Below, in pieces: positions 26,328 through 35,719 of a DNA stretch of 64,000 nt. The DNA is from Porticoccus sp. (lineage in GTDB: Bacteria > Pseudomonadota > Gammaproteobacteria > Pseudomonadales > Porticoccaceae): NCBI GenBank assembly GCA_002733125.1, contig NVUM01000014.1, positions 1 through 64,000 on the forward strand. The letters are read 5' to 3'. The translations under genes and the position numbers were made by a program. Below the pieces are notes generated by a model. The model worked only from the letters and a program-made list of their open reading frames with translations, did no database searches and had not been told where the DNA came from. The first letter of the stretch is position 1. Every line of letters begins with the position of its first letter.

Positions 26328-27500
26328 CTATAGCTCTTCCAGTGGCCCAAAAAACTCATAGCGTATCCGCTCGAGAGGAATTTTCAGTTCATTGAGTGCG
26401 CGATAACAGGCCTGCATAAAGGGTTTTGGCCCGAGGAAGTACACGTCGATTTCACGATCAGCGGGTATCAGTTCCGCCAGGCGCGCGCGATCAAAAAAAC
26501 CGCTGTGCTGATCTTTGTCCTGGGGCAGGGGGTCGCTATAACAGTAATAGCTGTGCAGATTTTCGTAGGTGTGGCTCATATCCTCAATCAGATCCCGAAA
26601 TGCGTGGCATTCGCTGTTCAGGGCGCCATGTAGAAAATGCACCTGGCGGCCACTGTCCAATGCGGGCTGCAGCATGCTGACGGTGGGTGTGATACCGACG
26701 CCTCCACTCAGTAATACCAGTGGGCGCTGGGCGTCGTTGAGGACAAAGTCGCCACAGGGTGCGGTCAGTTTGATGTGATCATTGACACTGAGCTGATCGT
26801 GCAGGTAGTTGGAGGCCAGCCCACCCGGTTCGCGTTTTACACTGATTCGGTAATACGGCTTGCCGGGGCTGTCCGATAGCGAGTAATTGCGGCGGACAGT
26901 CTGCCCGTCAATATTGAGTATCAGTGTGATGTACTGGCCGGGCTTGAAGTCGGCAATGGGTTTGCCGTCGACCGGGTTAAAGTAAAATGATGTGATGACG
27001 TCGCTTTCAGGGACTTTTTTTGTCAGCACGAAACTGCGCTCACCACGCCAGCCACCGGGTTTCTCCTGGTTGACCTGATAAACCTGCTCTTCGGCGTTAA
27101 TCAGGATTTCTGCCAATTGACCATAGGCTTCACCCCAGGCTGAGAGAACATCTTCTGTGGCCGCATCGCCCAGTGTCTCCTTGATGGCTGCCAGCAGACA
27201 TTCGCCGACGATGGGGTAGTGCTCTGGCAGGATGTTCAGCGAGACGTGTTTTTGCACAATAAGTCCGACGGCATCTCCGAGAACTTCCAGGCGATCCAGG
27301 TTACCGGCATAGGCGACCACGGCGTTGGCCAGTGCCCGTGGCTGCGTTCCGGTTGCCTGGTGGGCCTGATTGAAATAGTCCTTGACCGCCGGGTAACGTT
27401 CGAACATCAACGGGTAAAAGACCTCGGTAATTTGATTCACGTGCGCGCCCACGGTGGGCAGGGTGGCATCAATAATGTCTCTGGACTGTTGCGAAAGCAT
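26328..27500 (-). CDS. hmp: Flavohemoprotein, nitric oxide dioxygenase
   Basis: A 390-residue protein that oxidises NO to nitrate. The N-terminal globin domain (about 1-138) includes LSQQSRDIIDATLPTVGAHV, the FNQAHQ region and the proximal-His segment VQKHVSLNI. The FAD domain (about 150-255) has RRNYSLSDSPGK, and the NAD-binding domain has LLSGGVGITPTVSML and YFLGPKPFM. The start at 27500 was chosen for GGAG 6 bp upstream and because homologues begin ML/MA-xxQxxxII. The upstream 40-residue in-frame extension would run through the promoter. Divergent from norR, with a sigma-54 promoter and NorR-type sites between them. Confidence 0.95.
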   Translation of the reverse strand: MLSQQSRDIIDATLPTVGAHVNQITEVFYPLMFERYPAVKDYFNQAHQATGTQPRALANAVVAYAGNLDRLEVLGDAVGLIVQKHVSLNILPEHYPIVGECLLAAIKETLGDAATEDVLSAWGEAYGQLAEILINAEEQVYQVNQEKPGGWRGERSFVLTKKVPESDVITSFYFNPVDGKPIADFKPGQYITLILNIDGQTVRRNYSLSDSPGKPYYRISVKREPGGLASNYLHDQLSVNDHIKLTAPCGDFVLNDAQRPLVLLSGGVGITPTVSMLQPALDSGRQVHFLHGALNSECHAFRDLIEDMSHTYENLHSYYCYSDPLPQDKDQHSGFFDRARLAELIPADREIDVYFLGPKPFMQACYRALNELKIPLERIRYEFFGPLEEL

Positions 27501-27566
27501 AACGTACTCCATTCTCTGGTATGAGCGCTGTTCAGGTATAGAAAACTGCTCAGGTACAAGAGATAG

Positions 27567-27582
27567 AGCATTTATTGTGCCA
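27567..27582 (-). promoter_or_regulatory. Sigma-54 (-24/-12) promoter of hmp
   Basis: On the minus strand the sequence reads TGGCAC-AATAA-ATGCT, matching TGGCAC-N5-TTGCW with one mismatch and the correct GG to GC spacing. It is about 67 bp upstream of the hmp start. The divergent gene encodes a sigma-54 activator, which supports the call. Confidence 0.8.
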
Positions 27583-27623
27583 ACATTTAACACCATGAAT
27601 GTTATGAAAATAATTCTCATGGT

Positions 27624-27660
27624 GTTAAAATGACATCAGTTTTTTTGATGTTAAAAAGAC
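27624..27660. promoter_or_regulatory. Two NorR-type binding sites (GT-N7-AC)
   Basis: GTTAAAATGAC (27624-27634) and GTTAAAAAGAC (27650-27660) both fit GT-N7-AC and differ at one base. They are about 40-95 bp upstream of the sigma-54 promoter, a normal enhancer distance. A 13-bp inverted repeat TTTAACACCATGA/TCATGGTGTTAAA (27587-27599, 27618-27630) overlaps the first site. Confidence 0.65.
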
Positions 27661-27675
27661 AATAACGGTGTATTT

Positions 27676-29247
27676 ATGATAGCAAGCAACGTGCCTGAGG
27701 TCATGCTTGAGATTCTTGCGGACCTGTGCCGTGAAATGTCGCCGGAACAGCGCTATGCCCGCTTGCTGACAGCACTGAAACAGGTTTTTCCCTGCGATGC
27801 TGCCGCTCTGTTAAAGCTGCAGGGCTCCAGTCTGCAACCCATGGCAGTGAAGGGGCTCAGCGACGATGCCCTAGGGCGTACCTTCGTGGTGGATGAACAG
27901 CCCAGGCTGGCAAAAATTTTATTGAGTCGCGAGCCGGTGCGGTTCCTGGCGGATTCGGAATTATCCGATCCCTATGACGGGCTTATTGATGGCACCAGTG
28001 ACAGCCTGCATGTACATGACTGTCTCGGCGTGTCTCTCTACATCGATGACATTCCCTGGGGGGTTTTGACCATGGATGCTTTGCAGCCCGGTGTATTCGA
28101 CGATATTGATACGCTGGCACTGCGCACGTTCATTCGTCTCACTGAGGCGACCATCAGGATTGTCAATCTGATAGGTGGCCTTCAGGCTCGCGCCGAGCGG
28201 GAACATCTTGTGGCGCAGGCTGTAGTAGCAGATCAGGGGCAGTCACAGCTGATTGGCGACAGCAAGGCGATGAAACTGCTTTACCAGGATATCGATGTGG
28301 TCGCGCGATCTGATCTGGCGGTGTTGATCACCGGAGAGACCGGTGTGGGTAAAGAGTTGGTGGCCCGGCGTCTTCACCTCAGTTCGGCACGTGCGGACTT
28401 TCCGTTGGTGTATGTGAATTGCGCTGCACTGCCGGAGAACCTCGTGGAGAGTGAGCTGTTTGGCCACACCCAGGGGGCTTTCTCCGGTGCGTCGCAGGCC
28501 CGTGCCGGTAAGTTTGAGCTGGCCCATGGCGGCACATTATTTCTCGATGAGGTGGGTGAGTTGCCACTGGCTGTCCAGCCAAAACTTTTGCGCGCCCTGC
28601 AAAGTGGCGAAATACAGCGTCCGGGTAGCGATGCCGTACACAGAGTGGATGTGAGAATTATCGCCGCCACCAATCGCGATCTGAGTCGTGAGGTGGCGAC
28701 TGGACATTTTCGTGCAGACCTGTATCACCGTTTGGGTGTGTATCCCATCCAGGTTCCCGCATTGCGCGAACGTCATCGCGACGTGCTGGTATTGGCCGGG
28801 CACTTTCTCGAGCTGAATCGGCGCCGTCTGGGACTGCGGGGCATACGTCTGGACAGCAGCGCGCGGGAAGCTCTGCTGCATTATGATTGGCCGGGCAATG
28901 TGCGGGAGCTGGAGCATCTGATCAGCCGGGCTGTGCTGCGGGCGCGGGCGCGTTTTCCACAGGAGGCCGGTTTGCGTAAATTGCTCAGTATCGGCCTGGA
29001 GGTGCTGGATCTGTCGGCACCGGAAACCTGCTCAGATCCTGTTGACGATCTGGCGGTGTTGTCACCCGATGTCGTCAGCTCGCCGAATCTGCGGGAGGCC
29101 ACTGCGAATTTCCAGCGGCGTCTGGTCAGTGATACATTGCACCGCTGTGATGGTAATCAGTCCCGGGCTGCGCGGGAGTTGGGGCTGGATCGTGGTAATT
29201 TCAGCCGCCTGATTAAACGGTTGGGAGTAAACGACCAGCGGCTTTAG
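27676..29247 (+). CDS. norR: NO-responsive sigma-54 activator NorR
   Basis: A 523-residue activator. The N-terminal GAF domain (about 20-170) senses NO through non-haem iron in the family. The AAA+ domain (about 190-425) has Walker A GETGVGKE, Walker B GGTLFLDEVGEL and the sigma-54 contact loop GAFSGA, a Ser variant of the usual GAFTGA. The C-terminal Fis-type helix-turn-helix (about 480-520) contains NQSRAARELGLDRGNFSRLI. It is divergent from hmp, and the sites at 27624-27660 make hmp its obvious target. The gene start overlaps no other. Confidence 0.93.
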   Translation: MIASNVPEVMLEILADLCREMSPEQRYARLLTALKQVFPCDAAALLKLQGSSLQPMAVKGLSDDALGRTFVVDEQPRLAKILLSREPVRFLADSELSDPYDGLIDGTSDSLHVHDCLGVSLYIDDIPWGVLTMDALQPGVFDDIDTLALRTFIRLTEATIRIVNLIGGLQARAEREHLVAQAVVADQGQSQLIGDSKAMKLLYQDIDVVARSDLAVLITGETGVGKELVARRLHLSSARADFPLVYVNCAALPENLVESELFGHTQGAFSGASQARAGKFELAHGGTLFLDEVGELPLAVQPKLLRALQSGEIQRPGSDAVHRVDVRIIAATNRDLSREVATGHFRADLYHRLGVYPIQVPALRERHRDVLVLAGHFLELNRRRLGLRGIRLDSSAREALLHYDWPGNVRELEHLISRAVLRARARFPQEAGLRKLLSIGLEVLDLSAPETCSDPVDDLAVLSPDVVSSPNLREATANFQRRLVSDTLHRCDGNQSRAARELGLDRGNFSRLIKRLGVNDQRL

Positions 29248-29305
29248 TGATAAGCTCAGGCTCAACCGAAGACAACATCGCCAATGACCTAACCAGGGAA
29301 GCATC

Positions 29306-29680
29306 ATGATGAAATGGGCCATTCTGTTCCTCGTTGTAGTATTTACACCTTACAGTGCGCTGGCCAACGATATTTGCGATTGCGAAGGTTCCAAAAAACC
29401 GGGCGGACCCTGTTATGCGGGTAAAGGTGGCCCCGCTTATGCCGGTCCCGGCGGGCCGGCCAACGCGGGCATCGGTGGGCCCTGTTACACCGGCAAAGGC
29501 GGTGCTCGCTACGAGGGACCGGGCGGTCGTGCCTACAAAGGCTACGGCGGCGCCAAGTACGATGGTCTCGGTGGTCCGGCCTATAAAGGCTTGGGCGGTG
29601 CCTGCTATGCCGGGAAGGGCGGCCCCTGCAATCCGGCGAATAAGGGTGGCAAGCATTGCCCGGCAATCTGTGATGACTAG
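29306..29680 (+). CDS. Secreted glycine-rich octapeptide-repeat protein
   Basis: A 124-residue protein. A signal peptide (about 1-21) ends SALA before NDICDCEG. The rest is nine consecutive octapeptides of form x-Y-x-G-x-G-G-[P/A/R]: CYAGKGGP, AYAGPGGP, ANAGIGGP, CYTGKGGA, RYEGPGGR, AYKGYGGA, KYDGLGGP, AYKGLGGA, CYAGKGGP. A Cys-rich end follows (CNPANKGGKHCPAICDD). Eight cysteines lie in the mature part. I do not recognise a named domain. Likely periplasmic or surface-exposed. It follows norR on the same strand after 58 bp, so co-transcription is possible. Two ATG codons in tandem could serve as start. Confidence 0.75.
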   Translation: MMKWAILFLVVVFTPYSALANDICDCEGSKKPGGPCYAGKGGPAYAGPGGPANAGIGGPCYTGKGGARYEGPGGRAYKGYGGAKYDGLGGPAYKGLGGACYAGKGGPCNPANKGGKHCPAICDD

Positions 29681-29870
29681 CGACTGAGCCCCTGCGGTTC
29701 TTTTGTTGTCCTGATGTGAAACGTCGACAATATCAAATCGATGCGTTTACAGGCTGGGTTTTGGGATGCAACCCCCGCTGCGGTGGTGCCTCTGGTCTCA
29801 TGGCTGGACGACAGCTTGCTCAGGCCATTGCAGAGGAAAACAACCTTTCCGAGACGGCTTTATTTACGGC

Positions 29871-30875
29871 TTAAGTATTCTGTTCTTTATCTATTCCCTC
29901 TACGTTCTCTCTATTTTTCGTTTTCGGGTGAGAGTTGTTGTTTTCGGCCGAGAGTCTGTTGCGATAGCGAATGTAATCCCGGGCAGTCCGGCGGGGTGCC
30001 TCCAGCATGGGCAGATGGCCAACGTCGGCCATCATCTGAACCTTGCTGTCCGGCAGCAGGGATTGTAGCGCCGCAGCCCCGGCAGGGTTCAGGACCTGAT
30101 CTTCGTCCCCCCAGATAATCAATGTGGGTGTGTTGATGGTGTTGAATTGTGTTTCCAGCATGGGCGATGCGATGAATTGCCGCATGATCTCGCTGTGCAG
30201 GGTGTAATCGGCGGCACTTCGTCGGGCCAGTGTGTATTTCAGGGAATAGGGCAAAAAGGGAGGGTGCCTGGTTGTCATCTGGATTAGCCGGCTGAAGTCG
30301 CTAGCCGAGCGTAGCAGCATGGGCAGTTCACCTGTGGCTAGATAACGTTTCAGCATGTCCGACTCGTAGGCGGGCTGGGTGCCGGCAGCATTCAGTAGCC
30401 ACAGGCTGGCAACCCGTTCGGGCTGTTCGGCGGCAAATTGACACGCAATAAAGCCGCCCATGGAGTTGCCCCCCAGATGTACCCGCTTGAGACCGAGCAC
30501 GTTCAGAAACTCGCACAGGCTCTTCGCCTGATCGGTGACCTGATAGTTGGCCTCTGGGTCGCGGCTGGCATCACCAAAGCCCGGCAGATCCGGGATGATC
30601 AGGTGATAATGGGGTGTGAGAAAGCGTGCGATACGGGTGAAATTGTCCTTGTCTCCGCCAAAGCCGTGAATCAGTACCAACGGCTCACCGCAACCTCCCT
30701 CTAGGTAGGGCATGGTGGCACCCGGAATAGTGGCTATTTTGCTGTCGAGGCAGGAACGCCAGCGCTCCAGGCCAATACCAGCCTTTGCTGCCTGACGGGG
30801 AAATACCCGGTTCAATGTGACCCAGGCAATGACCAGGGCAAAGAGCGCGAGCAGGAAGACATAGACTGGGTTCAT
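29871..30875 (-). CDS. Membrane-anchored alpha/beta hydrolase
   Basis: A 334-residue protein with an N-terminal membrane anchor (about 3-25) and an alpha/beta hydrolase core. It has LVLIHGFGGDKDNF (oxyanion HG), nucleophile elbow GNSMGG (about 146-151), the acid in IIWGDEDQVL and the catalytic His in VGHLPMLEAP. The start at ATG 30875 is preferred over a TTG two codons earlier. The tail after residue about 305 is polar and low complexity. It lies 40 bp downstream of the Baeyer-Villiger-type monooxygenase on the same strand, so it may hydrolyse the ester or lactone that enzyme forms (inference). Confidence 0.88.
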   Translation of the reverse strand: MNPVYVFLLALFALVIAWVTLNRVFPRQAAKAGIGLERWRSCLDSKIATIPGATMPYLEGGCGEPLVLIHGFGGDKDNFTRIARFLTPHYHLIIPDLPGFGDASRDPEANYQVTDQAKSLCEFLNVLGLKRVHLGGNSMGGFIACQFAAEQPERVASLWLLNAAGTQPAYESDMLKRYLATGELPMLLRSASDFSRLIQMTTRHPPFLPYSLKYTLARRSAADYTLHSEIMRQFIASPMLETQFNTINTPTLIIWGDEDQVLNPAGAAALQSLLPDSKVQMMADVGHLPMLEAPRRTARDYIRYRNRLSAENNNSHPKTKNRENVEGIDKEQNT

Positions 30876-30915
30876 TGACAAATCACCTCAACGGGTTTGT
30901 GGGGATGGGCCGTAT

Positions 30916-32373
30916 TCATTTGGCGGTAAACTCCAGGAATTCATCATCAACCGGGTTGCTGAGCAACATGGTTCGGTCCGCCTCCAGGGCATGTGACACT
31001 CGCCACGGGGCATGTTTTCCCTGGCGCGGGAGCTGATCTTTACCTCGTTGAATATAGCCCGAACTCAGTACGTTCATGACATTCTCTTCGGTTGCTTCGT
31101 TGTCGGGTGCGCGGGGCGTGATAGTGGCGATGTTGTTGCTGTCCATGTATTGAAGAAGGCGGCAGAGGTAGCGGGACGCGATATCGGACTTGAGCGTCCA
31201 GGAGGCGTTGGTATAGCCAAGGATAAAGGCCATATTGGGCATATTTTGCAGAAGAACAGCTTTATAACTCAGCAGCCTGTTTGTCGGTATTGTCCTATTG
31301 TCGATGCTCAGGGCCACACCGCCAAAAGTCTGTAACTGTAAACCGGTAGCGGTAATCACAATATCTGCATCCAGCCCCTGCCCAGATTTGAGTTGAATTC
31401 CCCGCTCGGTAAAGTGGTCTATCTGGTCGGTTATTATGCGGGCTTTCCCGGATTTGATGGCTTTGAAAAGGTCCCCGCCGGGCACCACACAAAGTCGTTC
31501 CTGCCAGGGTGGATAATGCGGCGTAAAATGCCGCATATCGGCATCTCTACCAATCGATTTTTTGACTTTCCACAGCAGGTATTTGCGCATTTTTTCAGGC
31601 CAGCGCATGGCACTTTTGTACAGTAGGCGTTGGATAAAGGTGTTGGCAGATCGTAGAACGCGGTAGAGCCACTGCCGCGGGAGTATTTTTTCGAGCAGCC
31701 CGATCAGATTGTCGTAGCGGGGCGTACTGAGATAGTAGCTCGGCGACCGCTGCAGCAGGGTGATCTGGGCGACCTCTTGAGCCATTGCTGGCACGATTGT
31801 GGCTGCGGCCGCTCCGCTGCCGATAACCACCACTTTTTTGTCGCGATAATTCAGGGATTCTGGCCAGAACTGGGGATGAATACATATTCCCTTGAATGAC
31901 TCGATGCCGGGAAATTCCGGTGAATAGCCCGCATCGTAGTTGTAGTAACCGGCGCAACTGATCAGGAAATGGCAGCGGTAGGTTGCGATGTCACCGGTGA
32001 TTTCATTGAGCGCCGTGACTGTCCACTGGGATCTGCTGCTGGACCAGTCGGCGGCGGTGACTTTGAGACCAAAGTGGATGTGTTGATCAACGCCGTGTTT
32101 TTCTGCCGTCCGCCTGATGTAATCGCGGATCAGTGAGCCCTCGGCGATGATTTTTGGCTTCATCCATGGCTGAAAATCGTAGCCCATAGTGAACATGTCG
32201 GAGTCAGAGCGCACGCCGGGGTAGCGAAACAGATCCCAAGTGCCGCCAATCGCATTGCGGCGTTCCAGAAGTATGACGCGCCTGGCCGGCAACTGCCGGG
32301 CGAGATGGCAGGCCATGCCGATACCGGACAGTCCTGCCCCGATAATCAATACATCGATGTCTTGTTCTGGCAC
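30916..32373 (-). CDS. Flavin-containing monooxygenase of the Baeyer-Villiger type
   Basis: A 485-residue FAD/NADPH enzyme. The FAD Rossmann motif GAGLSGIG lies at about 12-19, the Baeyer-Villiger fingerprint FKGICIHPQFWP (FxGxxxHxxxWP) at about 160-171, and the NADPH motif GSGAAAATI at about 184-192. Late in the sequence TATGLQLQTFG is the usual ATG motif. EthA-like enzymes of this size oxidise ketones to esters. First gene of a probable two-gene unit with the alpha/beta hydrolase. Actual substrate unknown. Confidence 0.88.
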   Translation of the reverse strand: MPEQDIDVLIIGAGLSGIGMACHLARQLPARRVILLERRNAIGGTWDLFRYPGVRSDSDMFTMGYDFQPWMKPKIIAEGSLIRDYIRRTAEKHGVDQHIHFGLKVTAADWSSSRSQWTVTALNEITGDIATYRCHFLISCAGYYNYDAGYSPEFPGIESFKGICIHPQFWPESLNYRDKKVVVIGSGAAAATIVPAMAQEVAQITLLQRSPSYYLSTPRYDNLIGLLEKILPRQWLYRVLRSANTFIQRLLYKSAMRWPEKMRKYLLWKVKKSIGRDADMRHFTPHYPPWQERLCVVPGGDLFKAIKSGKARIITDQIDHFTERGIQLKSGQGLDADIVITATGLQLQTFGGVALSIDNRTIPTNRLLSYKAVLLQNMPNMAFILGYTNASWTLKSDIASRYLCRLLQYMDSNNIATITPRAPDNEATEENVMNVLSSGYIQRGKDQLPRQGKHAPWRVSHALEADRTMLLSNPVDDEFLEFTAK

Positions 32374-32497
32374 GGTGGTTTCTCTCTACCGGCCGGACAA
32401 CGCTCCGGCCATGACATTACAATGGCCATTCCACAATATTATCGAATGACCTCAACATCGTTCCGGATGTCGACTGCATGTTGGTTGGTTGCCAGCC

Positions 32498-33244
32498 TCA
32501 GGATGAAAATTTCTTCATGATGTCGACGGGCAGTGGAAACACGATAGTGGAACTCTTGTCACCGGCAATTTCCACCAGGGTTTGCAGATAGCGCAATTGA
32601 ATGGCGGATTCCTCTGTGGCCAGTATCTTTGCTGCTTCTGCGAGTTTCTCTGCCGCTTCGGCTTCACCCATGGCGTGAATGACTTTTGCGCGACGCTCTC
32701 TCTCGGCCTCGGCCTGTTTGGCGATGGCGCGAATCATGGATTCGTTCAGATCCACATGCTTGATTTCCACGTTGGCCACTTTGACACCCCAGGCCTCAGT
32801 CTGTTTGTCGAGAATGGTCTGTACGTCGGCATTGAGGCGGTCGCGCTCGGCCAGCATATCATCGAGCTCGTGCTGTCCCAGCACCGAGCGAAGGGTGGTC
32901 TGCGAGAGTTGACTGGTGGCTTCAAGGTAATTTTCCACCTGGATGATGGCGCGCTCGGGGTCCATAACCCGGAAATAAATGACCGCATTGACCTGGACAG
33001 AGACATTATCCCTGGAGATAACGTCCTGAGTGGGTACATCCATCACCAGAGTGCGTAAATCCACTCGGACCATTTGTTGCAGTACGGGGATGATGATGAC
33101 AAGGCCGGGGCCCTTCACTTTGTAGAAGCGGCCCAGCATAAACACCACGCCGCGTTCATATTCCCGTAAAATACGGAACATGGAGGCCAGCAATACGACC
33201 ACCAATACCAGCAGTATCCCAAAAAATGTTTGCATCTCGAACAT
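32498..33244 (-). CDS. Slipin (stomatin-like SPFH protein)
   Basis: A 248-residue protein with one N-terminal membrane segment (about 5-23), then an SPFH domain ([20 protein letters not shown], then [20 protein letters not shown]) and a coiled helical tail rich in Glu and Ala ([12 protein letters not shown], then [16 protein letters not shown]). It overlaps the end of the NfeD gene by one base. The NfeD-slipin pair is conserved in bacteria and archaea, where the NfeD protease cuts its slipin partner (family knowledge). Confidence 0.93.
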   Translation of the reverse strand: MFEMQTFFGILLVLVVVLLASMFRILREYERGVVFMLGRFYKVKGPGLVIIIPVLQQMVRVDLRTLVMDVPTQDVISRDNVSVQVNAVIYFRVMDPERAIIQVENYLEATSQLSQTTLRSVLGQHELDDMLAERDRLNADVQTILDKQTEAWGVKVANVEIKHVDLNESMIRAIAKQAEAERERRAKVIHAMGEAEAAEKLAEAAKILATEESAIQLRYLQTLVEIAGDKSSTIVFPLPVDIMKKFSS

Positions 33245-34638
33245 CAGTATTCTCCTTCAGTGGGTTTGCTGACCACAGCGGTCAGCCCGTCAATAGCCGT
33301 TACCCGTACCTGTTCATTCAATTGCAGGGGTGATTCTGACCGGGCATGCCAGAGTTCTCCCTCGAGCCAAACCCAGGCATTTACACCATCGACCCGGCCC
33401 ACCGTTGCCATGGTTCCGATCAGATGCTCTGTGCCAGTGACCACTTTGCGATGTCGTGCCTTAACCAGCATGCTCAGGGCAAACACTAACAGGCCGATAC
33501 TAAAGACTGTCAATGCAACGATCATCGGTAGGGCAATCTGGTAGGCGGGCAAGTTGGTGTCCATCAGCATGACCGAGCCGGTCAAAAAGGTGATCGCCCC
33601 ACTAATCCCCATGAGGCCGAAACTGGGGGCAAAGGCCTCTGCTGTCATCAGGGCGATGCCCAGCAGGATCAAGCCCATCCCTGCGTAGCTGATTGGCAGC
33701 ATTTGCAGGGCATACATGGCAATCAGCAAGCTGGTTGCCCCGACAATACCCGCCAGGCCAATACCCGGATTGTAAAACTCTATAATCAGGCCATAGATGC
33801 CGATCATGAGCAGGATGTAGGCGATATTGGGGTTGGTGATAACTGCCAGGAATTCGCTGCGCCAGTCCACAGATTGGTAGTGGACGGTTTCCCCGGCAGT
33901 GGACAGTGTCACGGATTTTTTATCCAGCGCCACTTGACGGCCATCCAGTTGCGTCAGCAGGTTTTCCATGGAATCTGCAACCAACTCGATAACACCCTGT
34001 TCAAGAGCATCGTTTGCCGAGAGGCTGACCCCTTCACGCACTGCGCGTTCCGCCCAGTCGCCGTTGCGGCTCCTGAGTTGTGCCAGGCTGCGGATATAGG
34101 CCACGGCATCATTCACCACTTTTCGCTCCATGGCATCGCCCGGTGGGGCAGCTCCTGTGTTTTCTTTGCTTTCTCCCTCAGGTTTGCCATCTTTGGCATC
34201 ATCGCTACCCGGCATGCTGGGCAACCCCGGTGATCCACCGCCGAGCTGAACAGGCGTTGCTGCACCGAGATTGGTGCCGGGTGCCATGGCCGCCAGGTGT
34301 GTGGCATACAACAGGTAGGTGCCAGCACTGGCGGCCCTGGCTCCACTCGGGGACACATAGCCAACAATTGGCAGGGGGGAAGCCAGGATGACCTTGATCA
34401 TCTCTCGCATGGCCATATCCAGGCCACCCGGCGTATCAATACGCAGCACGACCAGACTGGCCTCGGCTGTGATGGCTTTGTCCAGAGATCGTTCCATATG
34501 GTCAGCTGTCGCTGGTCCAATGGCACCGTCGACATCGATCACCCAGATGTCTGCCCGGAGGACGGCAGAGAAGAGCAAAAGGCAAATCAACAGGCAACTG
34601 CGAGGGAGATAACGCGTGCAATACGAGAAAAGTTTCAT
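33244..34638 (-). CDS. NfeD-family membrane serine protease (long form)
   Basis: A 464-residue protein. A signal peptide (about 1-29) is followed by a ClpP/S49-like protease domain (about 30-215) with nucleophile S104 in [10 protein letters not shown] and probable general base K173 in [12 protein letters not shown]. Four to five membrane segments follow (about 235-385) and a C-terminal OB-fold NfeD domain (about 395-460; [14 protein letters not shown]). A Gly/Ser/Asp insert at about 132-165 separates the two catalytic residues. First gene of the nfeD-slipin operon. Confidence 0.92.
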   Translation of the reverse strand: MKLFSYCTRYLPRSCLLICLLLFSAVLRADIWVIDVDGAIGPATADHMERSLDKAITAEASLVVLRIDTPGGLDMAMREMIKVILASPLPIVGYVSPSGARAASAGTYLLYATHLAAMAPGTNLGAATPVQLGGGSPGLPSMPGSDDAKDGKPEGESKENTGAAPPGDAMERKVVNDAVAYIRSLAQLRSRNGDWAERAVREGVSLSANDALEQGVIELVADSMENLLTQLDGRQVALDKKSVTLSTAGETVHYQSVDWRSEFLAVITNPNIAYILLMIGIYGLIIEFYNPGIGLAGIVGATSLLIAMYALQMLPISYAGMGLILLGIALMTAEAFAPSFGLMGISGAITFLTGSVMLMDTNLPAYQIALPMIVALTVFSIGLLVFALSMLVKARHRKVVTGTEHLIGTMATVGRVDGVNAWVWLEGELWHARSESPLQLNEQVRVTAIDGLTAVVSKPTEGEY

Positions 34639-34866
34639 GGTGCCAGTATAGAACAGACAATCGGCGCTGTTTACTTTATCGGCCCTTCTGCCCCGGCTGA
34701 ATCAGGGTGTATATCAGCTGTTTATCAGGTTTTGCTGGGTAAGCAGTGCTGCCAATTGTCTTTGCCGGTGGGTAGGCCGACGGGTAGACTGCGTCAAACG
34801 GGCAGAACCAGATAAAAAATATGCCATTTACCAATGGGTGAAGTGAAAACACAGGAGAGAATGTTG

Positions 34867-35640
34867 ATGAAGGCTTTTGCCGAAAAAGTCGTGATTGTCA
34901 CCGGCGCAACTTCCGGATTGGGCGAGGCTGCTGCCCTGAAGTTTGCCCGTGAAGGGGCAAGCGTTGTGTTGGCTGCCCGTCGCGAAGACAAAGGGCAGGC
35001 CGTGCTGCAGAAGATTGAGGCACTCGGTGCAGAGGGGATGTTCATCAAAACCGATGTGACCGATGGCGCGGATGTTCAGGCGGTGGTGGAGAAAACCCTC
35101 GCCAGATTCGGCAAGCTGGACTGTGCGGTCAATAGTGCCGGTATTTCCGGCCCGGTACTGGTGCCGGTTGCAGACGTCGAAGAGACCGATTGGGATGCCC
35201 TGATGGATACCAATCTGAAAGCCGTGTGGATGTGCATGAAATATCAGATCCGCGCCATGCTCAAGCGGGGCGCTGGTTCTATCGTCAACATTTCGTCGAT
35301 ATACGGTTATAAACCCAGCGATGTGGGCCATGCGCCTTACTGTGCCAGCAAATATGCGTTGATTGGTCTGTCGAAATCGGCGGCCGTTGACTATGGCCAG
35401 CAGGGTATCCGTGTCAATGTGGTTTCACCAGGTTATACCCATTCTGAGATGATCGATCCCGTCGCCGAGGCGCAACCTGAATTCATCAATGCGGTGGTAA
35501 ATCGTTATTCGGCAATGAACCGGCTCGGTCGCGCGGAAGAGACAGCGGAGGCCACTGCCTGGCTATGCTCTGATGCGGCAAGTTTTGTGAACGGTGCTGT
35601 ATTGCCGGTGGACGGTGGTGATACCACGCGACTTTACTAG
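34867..35640 (+). CDS. SDR family oxidoreductase
   Basis: A 257-residue classical short-chain dehydrogenase/reductase. TGATSGLG nucleotide-binding loop (about 11-18), NSAG at about 88-91, catalytic Ser in NISSIYGY and YCASK (YxxxK) and the C-terminal GAVLPVDGGDTTRLY. The start at 34867 follows AGGAG by 9 bp; ATG 34861 is an alternative and the upstream 34834 start is less likely. Substrate unknown. Divergent from nfeD. Confidence 0.9.
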   Translation: MKAFAEKVVIVTGATSGLGEAAALKFAREGASVVLAARREDKGQAVLQKIEALGAEGMFIKTDVTDGADVQAVVEKTLARFGKLDCAVNSAGISGPVLVPVADVEETDWDALMDTNLKAVWMCMKYQIRAMLKRGAGSIVNISSIYGYKPSDVGHAPYCASKYALIGLSKSAAVDYGQQGIRVNVVSPGYTHSEMIDPVAEAQPEFINAVVNRYSAMNRLGRAEETAEATAWLCSDAASFVNGAVLPVDGGDTTRLY

Positions 35641-35719
35641 CCAATTTATTAGCTGGCGCAGAGACGGCAGTGTTCAGCCGAAACTTGAAATTTGTTATCA
35701 ACTCTGAACAGGTTGTTTT

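Noticed and set aside
29400-29640. Short regular repeats resembling a CRISPR array
   Set aside because: The period is 24 bp, there are no spacers, and the repeat is explained by codons of the octapeptide-repeat protein.
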